From assembly GCA_024336345.1 (NCBI GenBank), contig JANFOG010000012.1, positions 186,001 to 250,000 of the forward strand: a stretch of 64,000 nucleotides of DNA, read 5' to 3'. Each line of letters opens with the position of its first letter. Position 1 is the stretch's first letter. Position numbers and translations under genes: made by a program. This DNA comes from Mariannaea sp. PMI_226 (taxonomy: Eukaryota > Ascomycota > Sordariomycetes > Hypocreales > Nectriaceae). This document shows, piece by piece, positions 1-11,333 of the stretch. The notes below the pieces were generated by a model. That model was not told where the DNA came from. It worked only from the letters and a program-made list of their open reading frames with translations, and did no database searches.

Positions 1-270
1 TCCCGTTCTGAACGCATGGTCGACCGCGCGCGGGGCACACACGCCCACGATGCCGTCTACATGCAAGAGACAGGAGCCCTGCACCGCCGTGACGAGGCTC
101 GGAGGATGTCCCTTGAGCCACGAGTCCCTGAGCGGACGGAGAAACAGGCCAGCAGCGGTCGGCCACCGAGGCCGCTGCCATATCCTGAGACGCCCTACCC
201 GAGTGAGAAGTTTTACGAACCTCGAGGCCTGAGGGCTTCCTTCTCGGAACCTGTTGCTGTATCTCGCTGA
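1..270 (+). CDS. Possible 3' end of a gene cut by the window edge
   Basis: One reading frame is open from base 1 to a TGA at 268-270. The stretch is clearly more GC-rich than the AT-rich DNA that follows, as expected for a coding end running into a 3' UTR. The peptide is rich in Arg, Glu and Pro, with a Pro-Tyr-rich patch near its end. No domain is recognisable, and another frame is also open for about 60 codons, so this could be chance. Sequence to the left of the window is needed to decide. Confidence 0.25.
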   Translation, partial: SRSERMVDRARGTHAHDAVYMQETGALHRRDEARRMSLEPRVPERTEKQASSGRPPRPLPYPETPYPSEKFYEPRGLRASFSEPVAVSR

Positions 271-823
271 GCGAGGCTACAAAGTATGGAGGATGAAGGA
301 CCCAAGAAGAACACGCAAGTTGAAGAAAGAAAGGGGAAAACAAAAACAAAGGTTTCATGATATCCAGCGAGTAAGCAAGGGACAGAGAGGAAAACGATGA
401 TTTACTATGAAGTATCAAAATCGACATCAAAGACAAGCATGTCTGAATAATAATGGGCTTATTTGTAATGAACACTGAGTTGACTAGGCACCTCAGTTGA
501 CGTTCATGGACCAAGTTTGGGGCTGGCACCCTGTGACTATGTCTTCACGGCGTCAAGAGATGTTGGGAAAGATATTAGGCTTGTAAATTTAAACTGAGTC
601 AAGTTCTTGGCAAAAACACCTGCTTATATTTCTCTATGCTATGCTGGTCATGTCTACCTCCCGATCCCAGAAACTCCTACAAGTGAAGAATCAAATGTAC
701 CTTGTAAATACGATTCCAAAGTTCCCCCCTTCCAAATACCCATTTCGTTACAGTTGCTAAGCCTAAGCCTACTTGTCCATGGCCATGGCCATCTTCAGGC
801 ATACCGATATAAAATCGCCTTCA
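271..823. other. Gene-free spacer before the Elg1 3' end
   Basis: AT-richer non-coding sequence between the possible partial gene at the edge and the stop codon of the minus-strand Elg1 gene. It probably holds the two converging 3' UTRs. No repeat, RNA gene or plausible ORF was seen. Confidence 0.5.
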
Positions 824-3800
824 TCATTCACCCTCCAACTCTTCCTCTGAAGCTGGTGGGCTGCTTGGAATGCTTTCCGTCGTTTCATCTGGTTTTCGTA
901 TCACTGCCACCGCATGTCTCCATTCCTCTCCTGCCGTCCGCCTCACAAACTCCGTGTTGAGGCAATCTCCAAAGTAACTTTCCCGTCGTGTTGCCCTTCG
1001 CTCGCCGCCTTCCAAGGCCGAGTAGGCACTACGAGTCGTACGCATCCTCTTCCTTTTACCTCCTTCGCTGAGAAGGTTGCTGAGCTTGATTCGTTCTTGC
1101 ATGAGCTGGTCATCTGATTCGACAATACCCCGGACCCAGGGGGCCACATCCAAGACGATTAGTTTGAGAGTGCGGTCGAATACGGACGGATCGAGATGAG
1201 CAGAAGGGGCGGCCTTTGCAGAGACAGCAATTGGATCGAATGCAAAAGCCAAGTCTATTCGAGTCATCTGGTGTAGAGTTTGTTCCATGTACGCATTTAG
1301 CATAGACGTTGCCCGGTCCTCGTTGACAGGGCTGAGAACCTGATTTGGTCCAGTTGGGTCAAATGTCGAGGCCGCACGAAGCAACTCATGCCGAGCAAGA
1401 GACTTCACTGACATTGAGATGTCCCTATGCGGAGCACATGGTGCCGTTCGACTGTCTGTTTGTAGAAGTGCTCGCCCAAGAATGAAGTCATCCCTGCTCT
1501 TTGTCGACATTTCAGGAACGGTCATGTCAAATTGTTCCTGAAGACCCGTCCCAAAGCTTCCTCTGGCTAGGAGATCTGCGCTGCTCATAGCATCACAGAA
1601 CTCATCGTATGCAGCGAGAGTATCGAACTTTTGCTTTGCGTTGCCAACCGTATGAGAAATTCCGGCTGCCCACGAGCTCATATCGACTGAACTGCACCAG
1701 TCTCCGAGGTCGTAGTCCCAATTGAGCCAACTCTGCTGCATGGCCTCACCCTCTGCCATCAGTGGGTTACCGTTCGTTGCAATAGGATCGCGGCTGATCC
1801 AACCCATGCCTTTGCGATATGTATCTCCGCTGACAACTCGAATCACATCTCCGTTCTCATCCAAGTCACATCCTTTAGGCCACCGGAGAACGAACCAGTC
1901 AAAGCCTCCTCTTCGGTCTCCTACACCAATCTGACACCAATAGTTGAGCTCGGTTAGCGTGGCCCTGAGATCATTGTTCCGAGATTTGTACAGTGCATCA
2001 ACCGCAGGTCGTTGAAGTACATGGCCTTCGTTTGCTGCCACGAGGAGGCATAGATCAACAGCCAAATCGACTGGAGGCGGAGAAAATCGAAATATTCCAT
2101 GGAGATTCAGGCTTTGCAAGGGGACCAAGCTCTCATCATTGCAAGTCATGATGAAAGGCCGTTTGGACTGAGCAATCATGTTCATCAAAGTCGCCCAGAA
2201 TTGTTTATCCTCCTCATACAGAACATCGACTTCCTCCAATAAAATAAGAGACTGCTTCTGATTCTTTGGCGAGACCTGTTTGTCCGACTCGTCCTGCCTG
2301 TCCTTGACTTTCTTAATCGGCTTTTTTGCTGTTGCGGTTGGTTTGGGCTTGAAGAAAGTGGTCATCATACCCTGCTTCCCTGATATGAGATCCCGGGCCA
2401 CTTCATCGTCGTCCCCATTTTCGCTCTTAACCTCATCAGCCGAATCAGCGTGATGTTGCTGAACTAAATGGTTACGTGTCATATCACCGACTCTGTCCAA
2501 AAGGTCCTTGCCACTTCGTCTGCTGCTGGAGTTGATCTCGAAAATCTCGAATCCTAGCTCCTTGGCTACTGCATACACAGCAGCCGTTTTCCCACTGCCA
2601 TGCGGGCCACTAATGACAACAGCATTGGTCAATCGCTTTTGGTCCTTGGAACCTCTGGCAGCTGCATCACCACTACGGATGACTGTTTTCTTGCGGAGAC
2701 CTGAGCCGGCAGGTGCCCAATCATCATCGTCTTCAGAAATTTCGTCCATGTAATTGGCTTCCTCCTCACTGTCGACGATGAACCCATCCAGCCTGTCCTT
2801 CTTTCTTTTTTTTCTTGGCGCTGACTCTTTCGACTTTGCTTTGCCACCAGTATCGGCTGCCCCGGTATCAACAGACTGAATTCGAAGCGTCTGCAGCCAA
2901 TCCTTCAACAAGATAGCTTCCTTTCCAGCTTGTAAGACTTGTAAGGCGTTGGTAGGAGCATACTTATGCATCCAAGTCTGGCTCTCGCAAGTTGACCTGT
3001 CGTAAGCGGAGAGAGTCATCTCCAAAGCATCATACAACTTGACCACGGCCAAGTGGGTACGTTTCTGAGAGTTGGTTGGCTCACCCAAGCCCTGGACATT
3101 GGCATACATAGGTTTGTATGTCCGAAGCTGGGATCTGATTCTCTTTTGAAGTTTCGGACCACTTTCAAAGTATCGTGTTGGGACCCGCAGCTCCTCAGGT
3201 ACTGGCTCAAATGTCCCATCGTCCTTTGGTAGTGATTCACGGACCATATTCAGATCAAGGGCTGCACAGTGCCGAGCCAAGATTGACTCTGAAGGGGGAA
3301 TGGTGACGACATATCCTTTGGACTTCTTAGGAGGATCTGTCGTCTCACTTAAACATGTGGCGCAAGTGAATGAATCTAACCCACGAACATGGGACATATC
3401 CTTTGCTGGCCAAAGTGGATGCAAGGCACCCGCAAACTTGGGGCCGCGTGATTTTATACCGAATTGGGTAGCTTTGGTCATGCTCAAGTTGTTTCTGGGT
3501 TTTCTGGGGGATATGGGCGTTGACATAAAGACTGAGTGCTTGGTAGGCACCGGCTGGGTTTGTCGAATATTGTCGCTCGGACCACTCGTTGCTGTTTGTC
3601 CCGTCTTAGCCTTGCCTGAGAAGAAAGGATGCGTGGTTTTGGGTCCAGAGTCTTGGGTTGAACCAGTTGTCTTGGGCTTCTTTGGCTCCCGCTTCGTTCG
3701 TGGTTGTGTTGGCGTAGCCGGGAACAGAACATTGCCGTCTAAAATTTGGGCAATCTTGTTGCCCATCTCCTTGCGGTTGACATCATCGCGTCCATATTTG

Positions 3801-4354
3801 ATGCATACAATTCGGCTCGGATTGTTCTTAGGTTTTGGTTTCGGTGGAGAGCCGAGAGTGCCCGTCTTGGGGTTCCATTTCAGGACCTTCTTCGGCCTGA
3901 AAGGAGTCTCGCAGGCATGTTCTGAGCTGGGTTGTCCTTTCGGTGCCGGATTCGTTGCAAGTTGGAGAGTCTGGTCGCTAGGTTTTGTAGATATGTCGCT
4001 CAGTGGAGGAGTCGGGAAATCGCTGACGGGATGCTCGTCTGAGGGAGTGCCCTGGTTCAGGTTATTCGTATGGTGATCAAGGTTGGCCGGGACCGCTGGA
4101 CTGGAACCACGTTCGCTGTGGCGAGCCTTCTTATTCTGTCCAGATTCATCCTCGATGGGAGGTTGATCTGCTTTCCTTCTCTTCTTCTGAGTCTTGGTCG
4201 ATTTGACATCGGTTTGCGAAGGGGAGCCTTCTAGGTCCGTTTCAGGACCGGAGGCTTCGTCCGGAGGAGCCTTGGTGAAGAAGGGGTGAACCTTCTTCAC
4301 ATTCGGCTCTCTGATAGCCTCCTGTACCATGGTTACAACTTCTACTGGTCCCAT
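824..4354 (-). CDS. elg1: Elg1/ATAD5-type AAA+ ATPase, PCNA unloader (telomere length regulation protein)
   Basis: A single-exon gene of 1176 codons. Elg1 is the large subunit of an alternative RFC clamp-loader complex that removes PCNA, including SUMO/ubiquitin-modified forms, from chromatin after replication; it acts in the nucleus. The N-terminal half is disordered and basic. A Walker A motif (GPHGSGKT) lies at about residues 583-590, followed by the family's characteristic Ser-Ser-Arg-Arg-Ser-Gly segment. Walker B is LILLEEVD at about 703-710, with EEVD as in Elg1 relatives, and a sensor-like TCND follows. Between Walker A and B is an acidic/basic insertion holding a PIP-box-like QGMMTTFF (661-668). 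HPFF motifs occur at residues 23-26 and 242-245. The start is the first Met of the frame, with a second Met at residue 9. It is transcribed divergently from Utp8, and an ACGCGT box lies in the shared promoter. Confidence 0.93.
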   Translation of the reverse strand: MGPVEVVTMVQEAIREPNVKKVHPFFTKAPPDEASGPETDLEGSPSQTDVKSTKTQKKRRKADQPPIEDESGQNKKARHSERGSSPAVPANLDHHTNNLNQGTPSDEHPVSDFPTPPLSDISTKPSDQTLQLATNPAPKGQPSSEHACETPFRPKKVLKWNPKTGTLGSPPKPKPKNNPSRIVCIKYGRDDVNRKEMGNKIAQILDGNVLFPATPTQPRTKREPKKPKTTGSTQDSGPKTTHPFFSGKAKTGQTATSGPSDNIRQTQPVPTKHSVFMSTPISPRKPRNNLSMTKATQFGIKSRGPKFAGALHPLWPAKDMSHVRGLDSFTCATCLSETTDPPKKSKGYVVTIPPSESILARHCAALDLNMVRESLPKDDGTFEPVPEELRVPTRYFESGPKLQKRIRSQLRTYKPMYANVQGLGEPTNSQKRTHLAVVKLYDALEMTLSAYDRSTCESQTWMHKYAPTNALQVLQAGKEAILLKDWLQTLRIQSVDTGAADTGGKAKSKESAPRKKRKKDRLDGFIVDSEEEANYMDEISEDDDDWAPAGSGLRKKTVIRSGDAAARGSKDQKRLTNAVVISGPHGSGKTAAVYAVAKELGFEIFEINSSSRRSGKDLLDRVGDMTRNHLVQQHHADSADEVKSENGDDDEVARDLISGKQGMMTTFFKPKPTATAKKPIKKVKDRQDESDKQVSPKNQKQSLILLEEVDVLYEEDKQFWATLMNMIAQSKRPFIMTCNDESLVPLQSLNLHGIFRFSPPPVDLAVDLCLLVAANEGHVLQRPAVDALYKSRNNDLRATLTELNYWCQIGVGDRRGGFDWFVLRWPKGCDLDENGDVIRVVSGDTYRKGMGWISRDPIATNGNPLMAEGEAMQQSWLNWDYDLGDWCSSVDMSSWAAGISHTVGNAKQKFDTLAAYDEFCDAMSSADLLARGSFGTGLQEQFDMTVPEMSTKSRDDFILGRALLQTDSRTAPCAPHRDISMSVKSLARHELLRAASTFDPTGPNQVLSPVNEDRATSMLNAYMEQTLHQMTRIDLAFAFDPIAVSAKAAPSAHLDPSVFDRTLKLIVLDVAPWVRGIVESDDQLMQERIKLSNLLSEGGKRKRMRTTRSAYSALEGGERRATRRESYFGDCLNTEFVRRTAGEEWRHAVAVIRKPDETTESIPSSPPASEEELEGE

Positions 4355-5035
4355 TGGGCCGTGAAGGGCTATCTATAAGCCAAAAAATAGCCTGGGCCGT
4401 TGAATGGTTGAGCGAGATGGCAGGTGACCGAATTGGTTGACGAGATCAGAGAGTCATACTGTAAGAGACTACTGGGTAGAGAAGCCGGAGAAAGAAGCAG
4501 AAAAAGAAACCCGCAGACAATATGGATAAAAAAGGAGAATAAAAATCCTAAGAACGTGAGATGGTCGGGTTCGCCAGGCCCAGCTCACTCGACACGCTCT
4601 TCGAATACGGATTGAATTGGACAATTCTGAGGCTGGAAACCTGGTAAATCGAGGACTGGACTGATGACCCAGTCGAGGTCGCGTTAAAGTGGCACAGGTC
4701 TGGACGCGTTAACTTACCACGCGCCCTGGCGCCTTCCGGCCTTCGACGTCAGGGATCTTTCCCCATGGCTCGTGCACCACAACCAGAAAGACCAGGAAAG
4801 AAAGCCTAGCAGTGCCTACTACGTATCTACCTAAGAGGACCCCACCAACCAGGAAAACGTTCTGGCCCCACCATCGGATTTTTGGGTCGGTCCGCTCCAG
4901 ACTTTTTTTTTTCTGTGAGAGCTTCACTGCCAGCCCAGTAAAGAAAAAAGTTGGGCGGAACGGGTTGAATCAGTACAGACAATTGTGTCTCCCGCCACAA
5001 GAAAATTCATCCGGCGTGCCCTTTCAGTGATCGCC
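4355..5035. promoter_or_regulatory. Shared divergent promoter of Elg1 (-) and Utp8 (+)
   Basis: 681 bp separate the two start codons, so both promoters and both 5' leaders must fit here. The region holds an ACGCGT hexamer, a run of T at about 4904-4912, and A-rich stretches close to the Utp8 start. No convincing ORF is present on either strand. Role inferred from gene layout only. Confidence 0.6.
4704..4709. promoter_or_regulatory. MCB-like element (ACGCGT)
   Basis: A perfect MluI cell-cycle box, palindromic, about 350 bp upstream of the Elg1 start codon. In yeasts this hexamer is bound by MBF (Mbp1-Swi6) and drives G1/S expression of DNA replication genes, which fits an Elg1 promoter. A six-base match can arise by chance, and no second perfect copy was noticed in the same spacer. 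Confidence 0.35.
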
Positions 5036-7788
5036 ATGGCTTCTGAATATAGAATCCACAAGCCATCTGTATTGGCGACGCTTCCTCGCCCTCTTGACCA
5101 CACCGAAGGCCGTATTGTTGCGAGGGAAGTCTATGGCCAGCGCGACGGCCAGGGCAAGAGAAAGAGAACAGAGCTCGCCATCGGTGTTGATGGTGAGACA
5201 GCTAGCATCTACGATGTGTGTTTCCGACCCAGAACTACTCCCTTATATTGTCATGCTAACCTCTGAGAAAGGTCCCGGCTTCAAGGTTGATTACTTCCTA
5301 TCCCATTCCTCCACAAGAGTCCTTCACCTGTCCGCCGTACTCGGTTCGGATTCGACGTGCTGCGACGGCGGATATTTCGCGGTATACCTATATTTCCACG
5401 CGAGACTCAGTTGGCCAGAAGATCACGCTGTTCAAGGACGTTGTGCATAGTGATGGCAAGACCACTTCGACAACAACCACCTCACAAGCCCTCAAAACCT
5501 CGCCTATTCAATATCTAGTCTGTTCATCTACTCCAGGATCGGCCAATATTGGCGATGTTGTGGCTGTTTGCCAGAATGGAGAGTTTATATCTCTATCAGG
5601 CGAGACTCTTGCCACCCAGTGGACTTCGTCAGCCAAGTCTCTGGTGCAAGACAGCGTCGCATCCCAGATTGACAAGTTTGAGTTGGAATATGTGTCATCC
5701 GCTACTACGAGAGAATTGCAGGAGGGAATATTCAAGCAGCGACCTGAAGTTTTCAATGCCCTGTCCAAAACGTCCGACTCTGAACCCGAGCTTATGGTTC
5801 TTGTCTCAAGATCCGTTTGTCGGGGGCAAGAAAGCCGTCACGTTGTTGTCCTAGCCGCAAGTTCAGGAAACTCCGTGGCCGCATCCGATATTCAAAAGCT
5901 GTCGCCTCTGGAAATTGTGCCTATTCCCGCACCCACTGGTCAAGGTGTCCCGGCCTATCAGGTTGATGCTCAAGCCGGACTGCTCTTTCAACTACACCAA
6001 GGATTTCTGAGTGCATATGATCTCAGCACCGCCGTCCCCAAGCTCAGGTCCGAGGTGGGCATGGACAAAGTCGTCTCCTTCTCCCGCCTTTCTCGACCCT
6101 TTATTCTGGCTTCCTCCCTTGACTCTATTGGTCTATACAACTACCAGCACGGCTCGATACATGCGAATGCCCCGCTGGATTTATCGGAACTACCTTCGGA
6201 ATCCCAGAAACCCAAATCTTGTCAGCTAATCAGCTATCTCCGCAGCCAAGACATTGTGGTTACCCTGATTGATAACGTTCTTGTTTCGATCCAAGTCGAG
6301 CCGCCTAAGAGCCACGGCAAGCGACGGAAACAGGGCCTCTTGATCGACTCGATTGGCCGGGGAACTGCTGTCAAGCTTCCAACAAAGAAGGCCAGGACCG
6401 AGGATCTCGCTGTTGAATTCTCGAAACAACTGCCTGGGACTATGTCTGAAAAATATCTGGCCAAGGTGCGAAAGGAACTCGAGTTGGCTGATGGCTACCT
6501 GGGGACAGGCGACTTGGCCCAATGGGATGCCCTGTTGCGCAAGCGATTCCAGTTGGGCGTTCGGAGTTCTAACGAAGGCACAGACGATAAAGTCAAGTCT
6601 GATTCCGATGAGCTGCCAGAGTGGGAGTGGCGCTCTAGCCCTTCCTCATACGCTCCGGTGGATCGTCGCTGGGTGTCCTACGCGATCAGTCGTATCTTTT
6701 CCATTGTGGTAATCCAGGGCGAGGAGCCTCGAGCAGTGCTACAATTGATTATGCCTGATAATAACATCATCTCTTATCTTGTTGTCGCTGGTCACCTCAC
6801 CTTGTCAAATCTGAAGGCGGCATTTCGGGAGGATTATGATACCGAGGCACTGGACAACAAGACTCTAGCCAACGACTTGCTCACATGTTTGACCGATGCT
6901 GATCCATCAATGGCGCTCCTCCTCAACTACCTACAAGCAACGCAGCTCGGCGAGCTTGAGCTACTCCTAGCTATTCGAATCCTCATGATCAATTTGGATC
7001 TCATATCTGGCCCTAAGCAGGCAGGGATGAAACTTTTGAAAAACGAGGCTGAGGGAGCCGAGAACTTGGAAATGGACTTGGACGACATTGAGCGTGACAT
7101 TGCCATCACAGAGTTCTACCTTGGAGATGATAGCAGCAGCCGTTCACGCGGACTAACACTAGCATTCACCAAACTCTGGCGTCTTCCTGCCATCACTACG
7201 GTCAAAGCTATCCGGGCGACTTTGAAGACGGAGGAGATCCTATCGCTCATCTACACGCTTCGCGTGGAACTTGTCCGAGGCGCATGGACGTCATTGTACA
7301 TCGACCCGACTAGCTTCGACGCCGAGGGTAACGAGGCGCCGCCTGATGGAGTCATTACGCTCATCGCGGATCTCCTGGGGCGTTGTCTAGATGCCGTCGG
7401 TGCCGGAGGCTGGCTTTTCAACGATGCCATTTCATCATCAGCCAAGGCCGAGACCGGAGACTTCTTGAGGGCTTTGAAGTTGGAGGTCACAGCAGCACTG
7501 GAAGGTTTGGAAGAGGCAGTGTATCTCAATGGCATTGTAAGCGAGGCTATTCAGTTCGGATTGGCTGTACAGAAGGGAGGTGCCACGCGACAATCAAACA
7601 AGCTGGCGCCGATGCAGGTTGAGAGCCAAGCGTCGCGACTCCTACCTCTTGGTTTGAAACCCAAACAATTGCCCACAAAGACTAAGGTGGTGTCTGGAGG
7701 TGAAGTGGTAGAGCGAAGCTTGCGAGAGAGGGGTCATCTGATCAGTCAGAAGGTTGATGCCTACTCGCTGGAGAAGATTGCAATCTGA
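5036..7788 (+). CDS. utp8: Utp8-like U3 snoRNP/t-UTP protein, ribosome biogenesis
   Basis: Two exons, 5036-5215 and 5272-7788, giving 898 residues. The intron (56 nt, 5216-5271) has donor GTGTGT, a GCTAAC branch-type sequence and an AAAG acceptor; it is phase 0 and joins ...IYD to VPASRL without a break. Utp8 belongs to the t-UTP subcomplex of the small-subunit processome, acting in the nucleolus on pre-rRNA transcription and early cleavage; in yeast it has also been linked to tRNA export. The first half looks like a beta-propeller (Utp8 N-terminal family), the second half is helical, and the C terminus is basic. The start MASEYRIHKPS sits in a CGCCATGG context. The family call rests on overall likeness and the N-terminal pattern rather than a catalytic motif. 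Confidence 0.8.
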
Positions 7789-10700
7789 GCCTCATCCTCG
7801 GGGCATCGGAGCAAGTAGATTTGAAAGCCGAAAGGTTCGGAGCAAGGAAAGCTCTGGGATGGCGAGACTGGGCTTAGATGATCGCGGTTATCGTAGCTAA
7901 GTTTGAACACAAGCATATGGTTCAGAGCGCGGCTGAAAATGGGGAAATGGGGACACCCTCCTCAAGACGATTGGCACCACGACTGAGCTTAGCACAGAAG
8001 GCTCACACATTTAGCAGGTGAAAATGGGGCGGTTGTGCGGGAAGCTATGGAGTTTCGGAGATAGGCTGAGCTATCTGTCTATGGGACAAGCACCTCCTGG
8101 AAGTAAGATTGAAACAACAAGGGTGTGGGATGGAGATGAACCTGAAGGGGGGGGGGGGGAGTCGCTATGGAGTGGCATAGCGTGGCAAATGACGAGGCGG
8201 CTACTGGCGGCGCAACAGAGCCCAATTCACAAGAGATGCTGGCTTCTGATATGACGATGCATTTGCTTTGCTAGGGTAAAAGTGTTGTAATTGTTGTTGT
8301 TGTTATCTGAGGCTAACAAAAAGAGTCATGGAGTTAATGGGCTACATCGGAGTTACACAATATATCATCCAAAGCATTAGTATTGAATGATCGTCTTGGA
8401 CACGAAGCATGTGACAAATGTTGTACAACCAATCTGACTGGCAACAGTGACGATGAACACTTGATGAATTGAAAAAAAAAAAAAAAACCAAAAACCTGGA
8501 ATGCTGCCTATCAGATGATATACCGGGCCCCTCACCTATGTGTGTCGTCGTGTCGAGATGTGATTGAGCTGTGGCAGAAAAGTATTGTTTACTGATGTAC
8601 TAGATGATGAGTCCCGGATGCTGGATACTGGATGCCAGATGCACCAGATGCAGAGCCTCAATCAAGTCCCAAATTGCACCCTTTCCCTATTATGCGACTA
8701 CAAAAGTTATCTAACCAGACACCCAAAGTACCTTTTGAAGGGCTGGTCACGTTTCCATCCCAAGTGGCAACACGATCTGCCTCCTAGTCCGCCTGACGCG
8801 GGGTGGTGTGCATTGGTTGAACTACTATGTATTCTTATCGAGTTGGGCCTTCATGAGCCCAAATGGGTGACTGCCAGCGTGGCAGCTTGGCAGCTGTTGC
8901 AAAAGCCCTATTGCGCCAACTTGGAACACCTAGAGGGACGAGAAATGGACTAGGAGAGAGAAGTTGAAAATCGAATTTCGAGGGCTACTGATTTGTGTAG
9001 TAAGGCGGTGATTGAACTCAGGTACCTGCCTCCCCTTGCGTATGATGAGGGCCTAAACAGGCATCAGCATATTCGCAAGACATCCCATGCAAAGCCTGCA
9101 TAGTAGATGAATACCAGTACTTGGCGATGTGCGTGGGTGCATGAAAGAGTACCCACTGACGTTTGGAAAAGAAGAGTCATGGCCGATCATGTTGACGAAC
9201 TCGGATGGCTGCAGGGCTGGCGGGTCTGACGCCCTTTCGTCCTTTCGTGAGCATTGTTGTGACTCGCGACAGTGTTGGTGCACTCGGGCGGCATGCTCTT
9301 TACAGCTTCGGTCGTTTGCACAGCCCTGGCCACCGGCATCTTTGGTAAGCTGCAGTATAGCAGCTTGAGAGAACGGGTATTCAATGGCACTTGGCAATCC
9401 GCCCACTCAACTAACTCAACTAAATAACTCTTTACACAGGCTACTGTACGTATGTGCGGAGAAAGATGCGAACGTGGGAGATGCAGTGGACCACGCATGC
9501 TGGGTAGCGTATCCGCCGGTCCCCGTTCCCTCGTCCCCCGTTGCCCGCCCGCCCCCCCCGGACAGCTTTACCCGTCTGTGGGCTTGTCAAGTCAACAGCT
9601 GACGTGCATCGATTCAGTACTGCCAATTCGTAGTTGTTCCAATCTGGAGGGGCGTTGGCACTCACGAGGGCTGCCTTTTGGGCTGACGCCATGGCTGCAG
9701 TTACCCTTTTGGCGGCGGATGAGCCCGACGAGTCAAGTTCTAGAAGGATGAGAGATGACCGCTCAAGCAAGCCTTGGCGTCCGTATTCATCATTAGGGGT
9801 CGTCTACCTAAGCCCCCAAGGGAGAGGCCGTCTGAGGAGAGCTCGATCTCGGACAGCGCCGATGGTTTGGTTCTTTGTGGGGTCTCGCCGAGCGAAGGGA
9901 TGCGATGCACAGCCTGGTTTAGAGCCCTGGGCTTTGGTTGGAGGGAGATAGTACATGACACAGAGAATACATACACAATTACCTTCGCTACCAAGTTGCA
10001 CTTGTGCCTCGCTGGGAGGTGGGTGGGTAAAGGAGATGATGTACGATGAAGATGCAGATTGCACAGTTGGCGCCTTTTTGGGCATTTCGCATTTCCCACT
10101 GCCGGTTGCTTTGATCCTTTACTTATAGTTCCCTAAAAAGTGAATAGTGAAATCTGTTGCTTGATCTGTGGTATTTTCTATACGTTTTATTTTATTTTAT
10201 TTTGTTCATTACTTACTTACTTTTCATTTTATTTTGCCAGCACATGCTGTAGATATCGATACGTCAGACTGGGATATACGGCAAGTCATGATGACAGACT
10301 TGGTGAAAACTAGGCAGACAAGGGACAATCAAGACGCGGAGGGTTATCGAGATCTTAGTAACGATAGACAACAAGATATCGCGCCCGGTTACAGAACGGC
10401 TTGCAGAGGTAATGGATTATGTAGGGAGCGAAACCGGCCGGGGAGAAAAGGGGGGGGGAGGAGGGAGGGGGAACAGCAGAGGCCAAAATACCCAATTCCA
10501 CTGGTTGGGGAATCTCAATGAGATGCACAAAGGATGGATCATGTACAGCCCTGTCGGTACCCGTGTATGGTTGGGTTTGTTTGAGACCCCTGTCTTTTGG
10601 GCGATGATGATGTTTATAAGGCGGGGGGGCTGTAGTTCGTCGCTACGTCATTGCCCAGCCGGGGTGCGTGATACGAAGCCGCATCCATGGGACAAGATGA

Positions 10701-10801
10701 AAAGAGGACCAGAAAAGATGCCACGGGGTCGGTGCTGTAAACAACGGATGCCCAAGCGACTGCGGACGGGTAAGGTGTAGGTAGTTTGTCTGGCTGACCT
10801 G
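7789..10801. other. Long gene-free spacer downstream of Utp8
   Basis: About 3 kb without a supportable gene. It includes the Utp8 3' UTR, a run of 13 G near 8147-8159, a GTT-rich stretch near 8295-8310, a run of A near 8471-8486, and CAGGTACCTG at about 9020-9029. Short ORFs on both strands lack domain likeness, splice support and coding-like composition. Confidence 0.5.
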
Positions 10802-11333
10802 GTGTACGTGAGTGAAGCGAGTGAAGCGAGTCTCGAGGTAGGTGGCTCTTTGAACAACAAAAGGCTACGCCGCCAAGCCAATCCACGTATACACAAGACA
10901 CCGACACAGACATCCATCACGCTCACACAGACACACCTTGTTCTCCTCCTTGCAGGCCTGTTGTGGCATCCCCTTCCCCCCATCATCTTGCTTCTTCCTT
11001 TTCAAGGGCCGATCGACCCCCAACCACTAGCATCTACTTCTCTGCCCTCTCCCCTTCCCCCCCTCTCCTCCTCTTCTTTTCCATTTCTATTTCTCCCTTC
11101 GTACCTTCATAACTACTGGTTGCTGTTCACCAAAGCTTTCTTCCATTTTATCAACCCTTCTCATAAACTACCTAACACATACTCTCCTGGTATCCCAACA
11201 TCCCAATTACTCCAACTTCACCTTCAACAAACGCATACACACAGATATATACATACATATCATTTGACATATCCAAACCTACTACATCAACTACCCTACC
11301 GACCAAGAGAATACCCCAAGGAAAAAAAAAACT
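10802..11333 (+). promoter_or_regulatory. Pyrimidine-rich, ATG-free promoter/5' leader of the DUF8035-type gene
   Basis: For more than 500 nt before the start codon the plus strand contains no ATG and is strongly depleted in G, with CT blocks near 11040-11100 and CA-rich stretches near 11210-11260. This pattern is typical of fungal core promoters and long 5' UTRs. It ends in a run of A directly before ATG (positions -3 to -12). A possible leader intron (donor-like GTACGTGAG near 10804, acceptor-like TTGCAG near 10950) is conceivable but unproven. Confidence 0.5.

Noticed and set aside
3300..4076. 258-codon plus-strand open frame opposite Elg1
   Set aside because: It lies wholly antisense to a well-supported coding region, and its composition follows from the Elg1 codons; no domain likeness.
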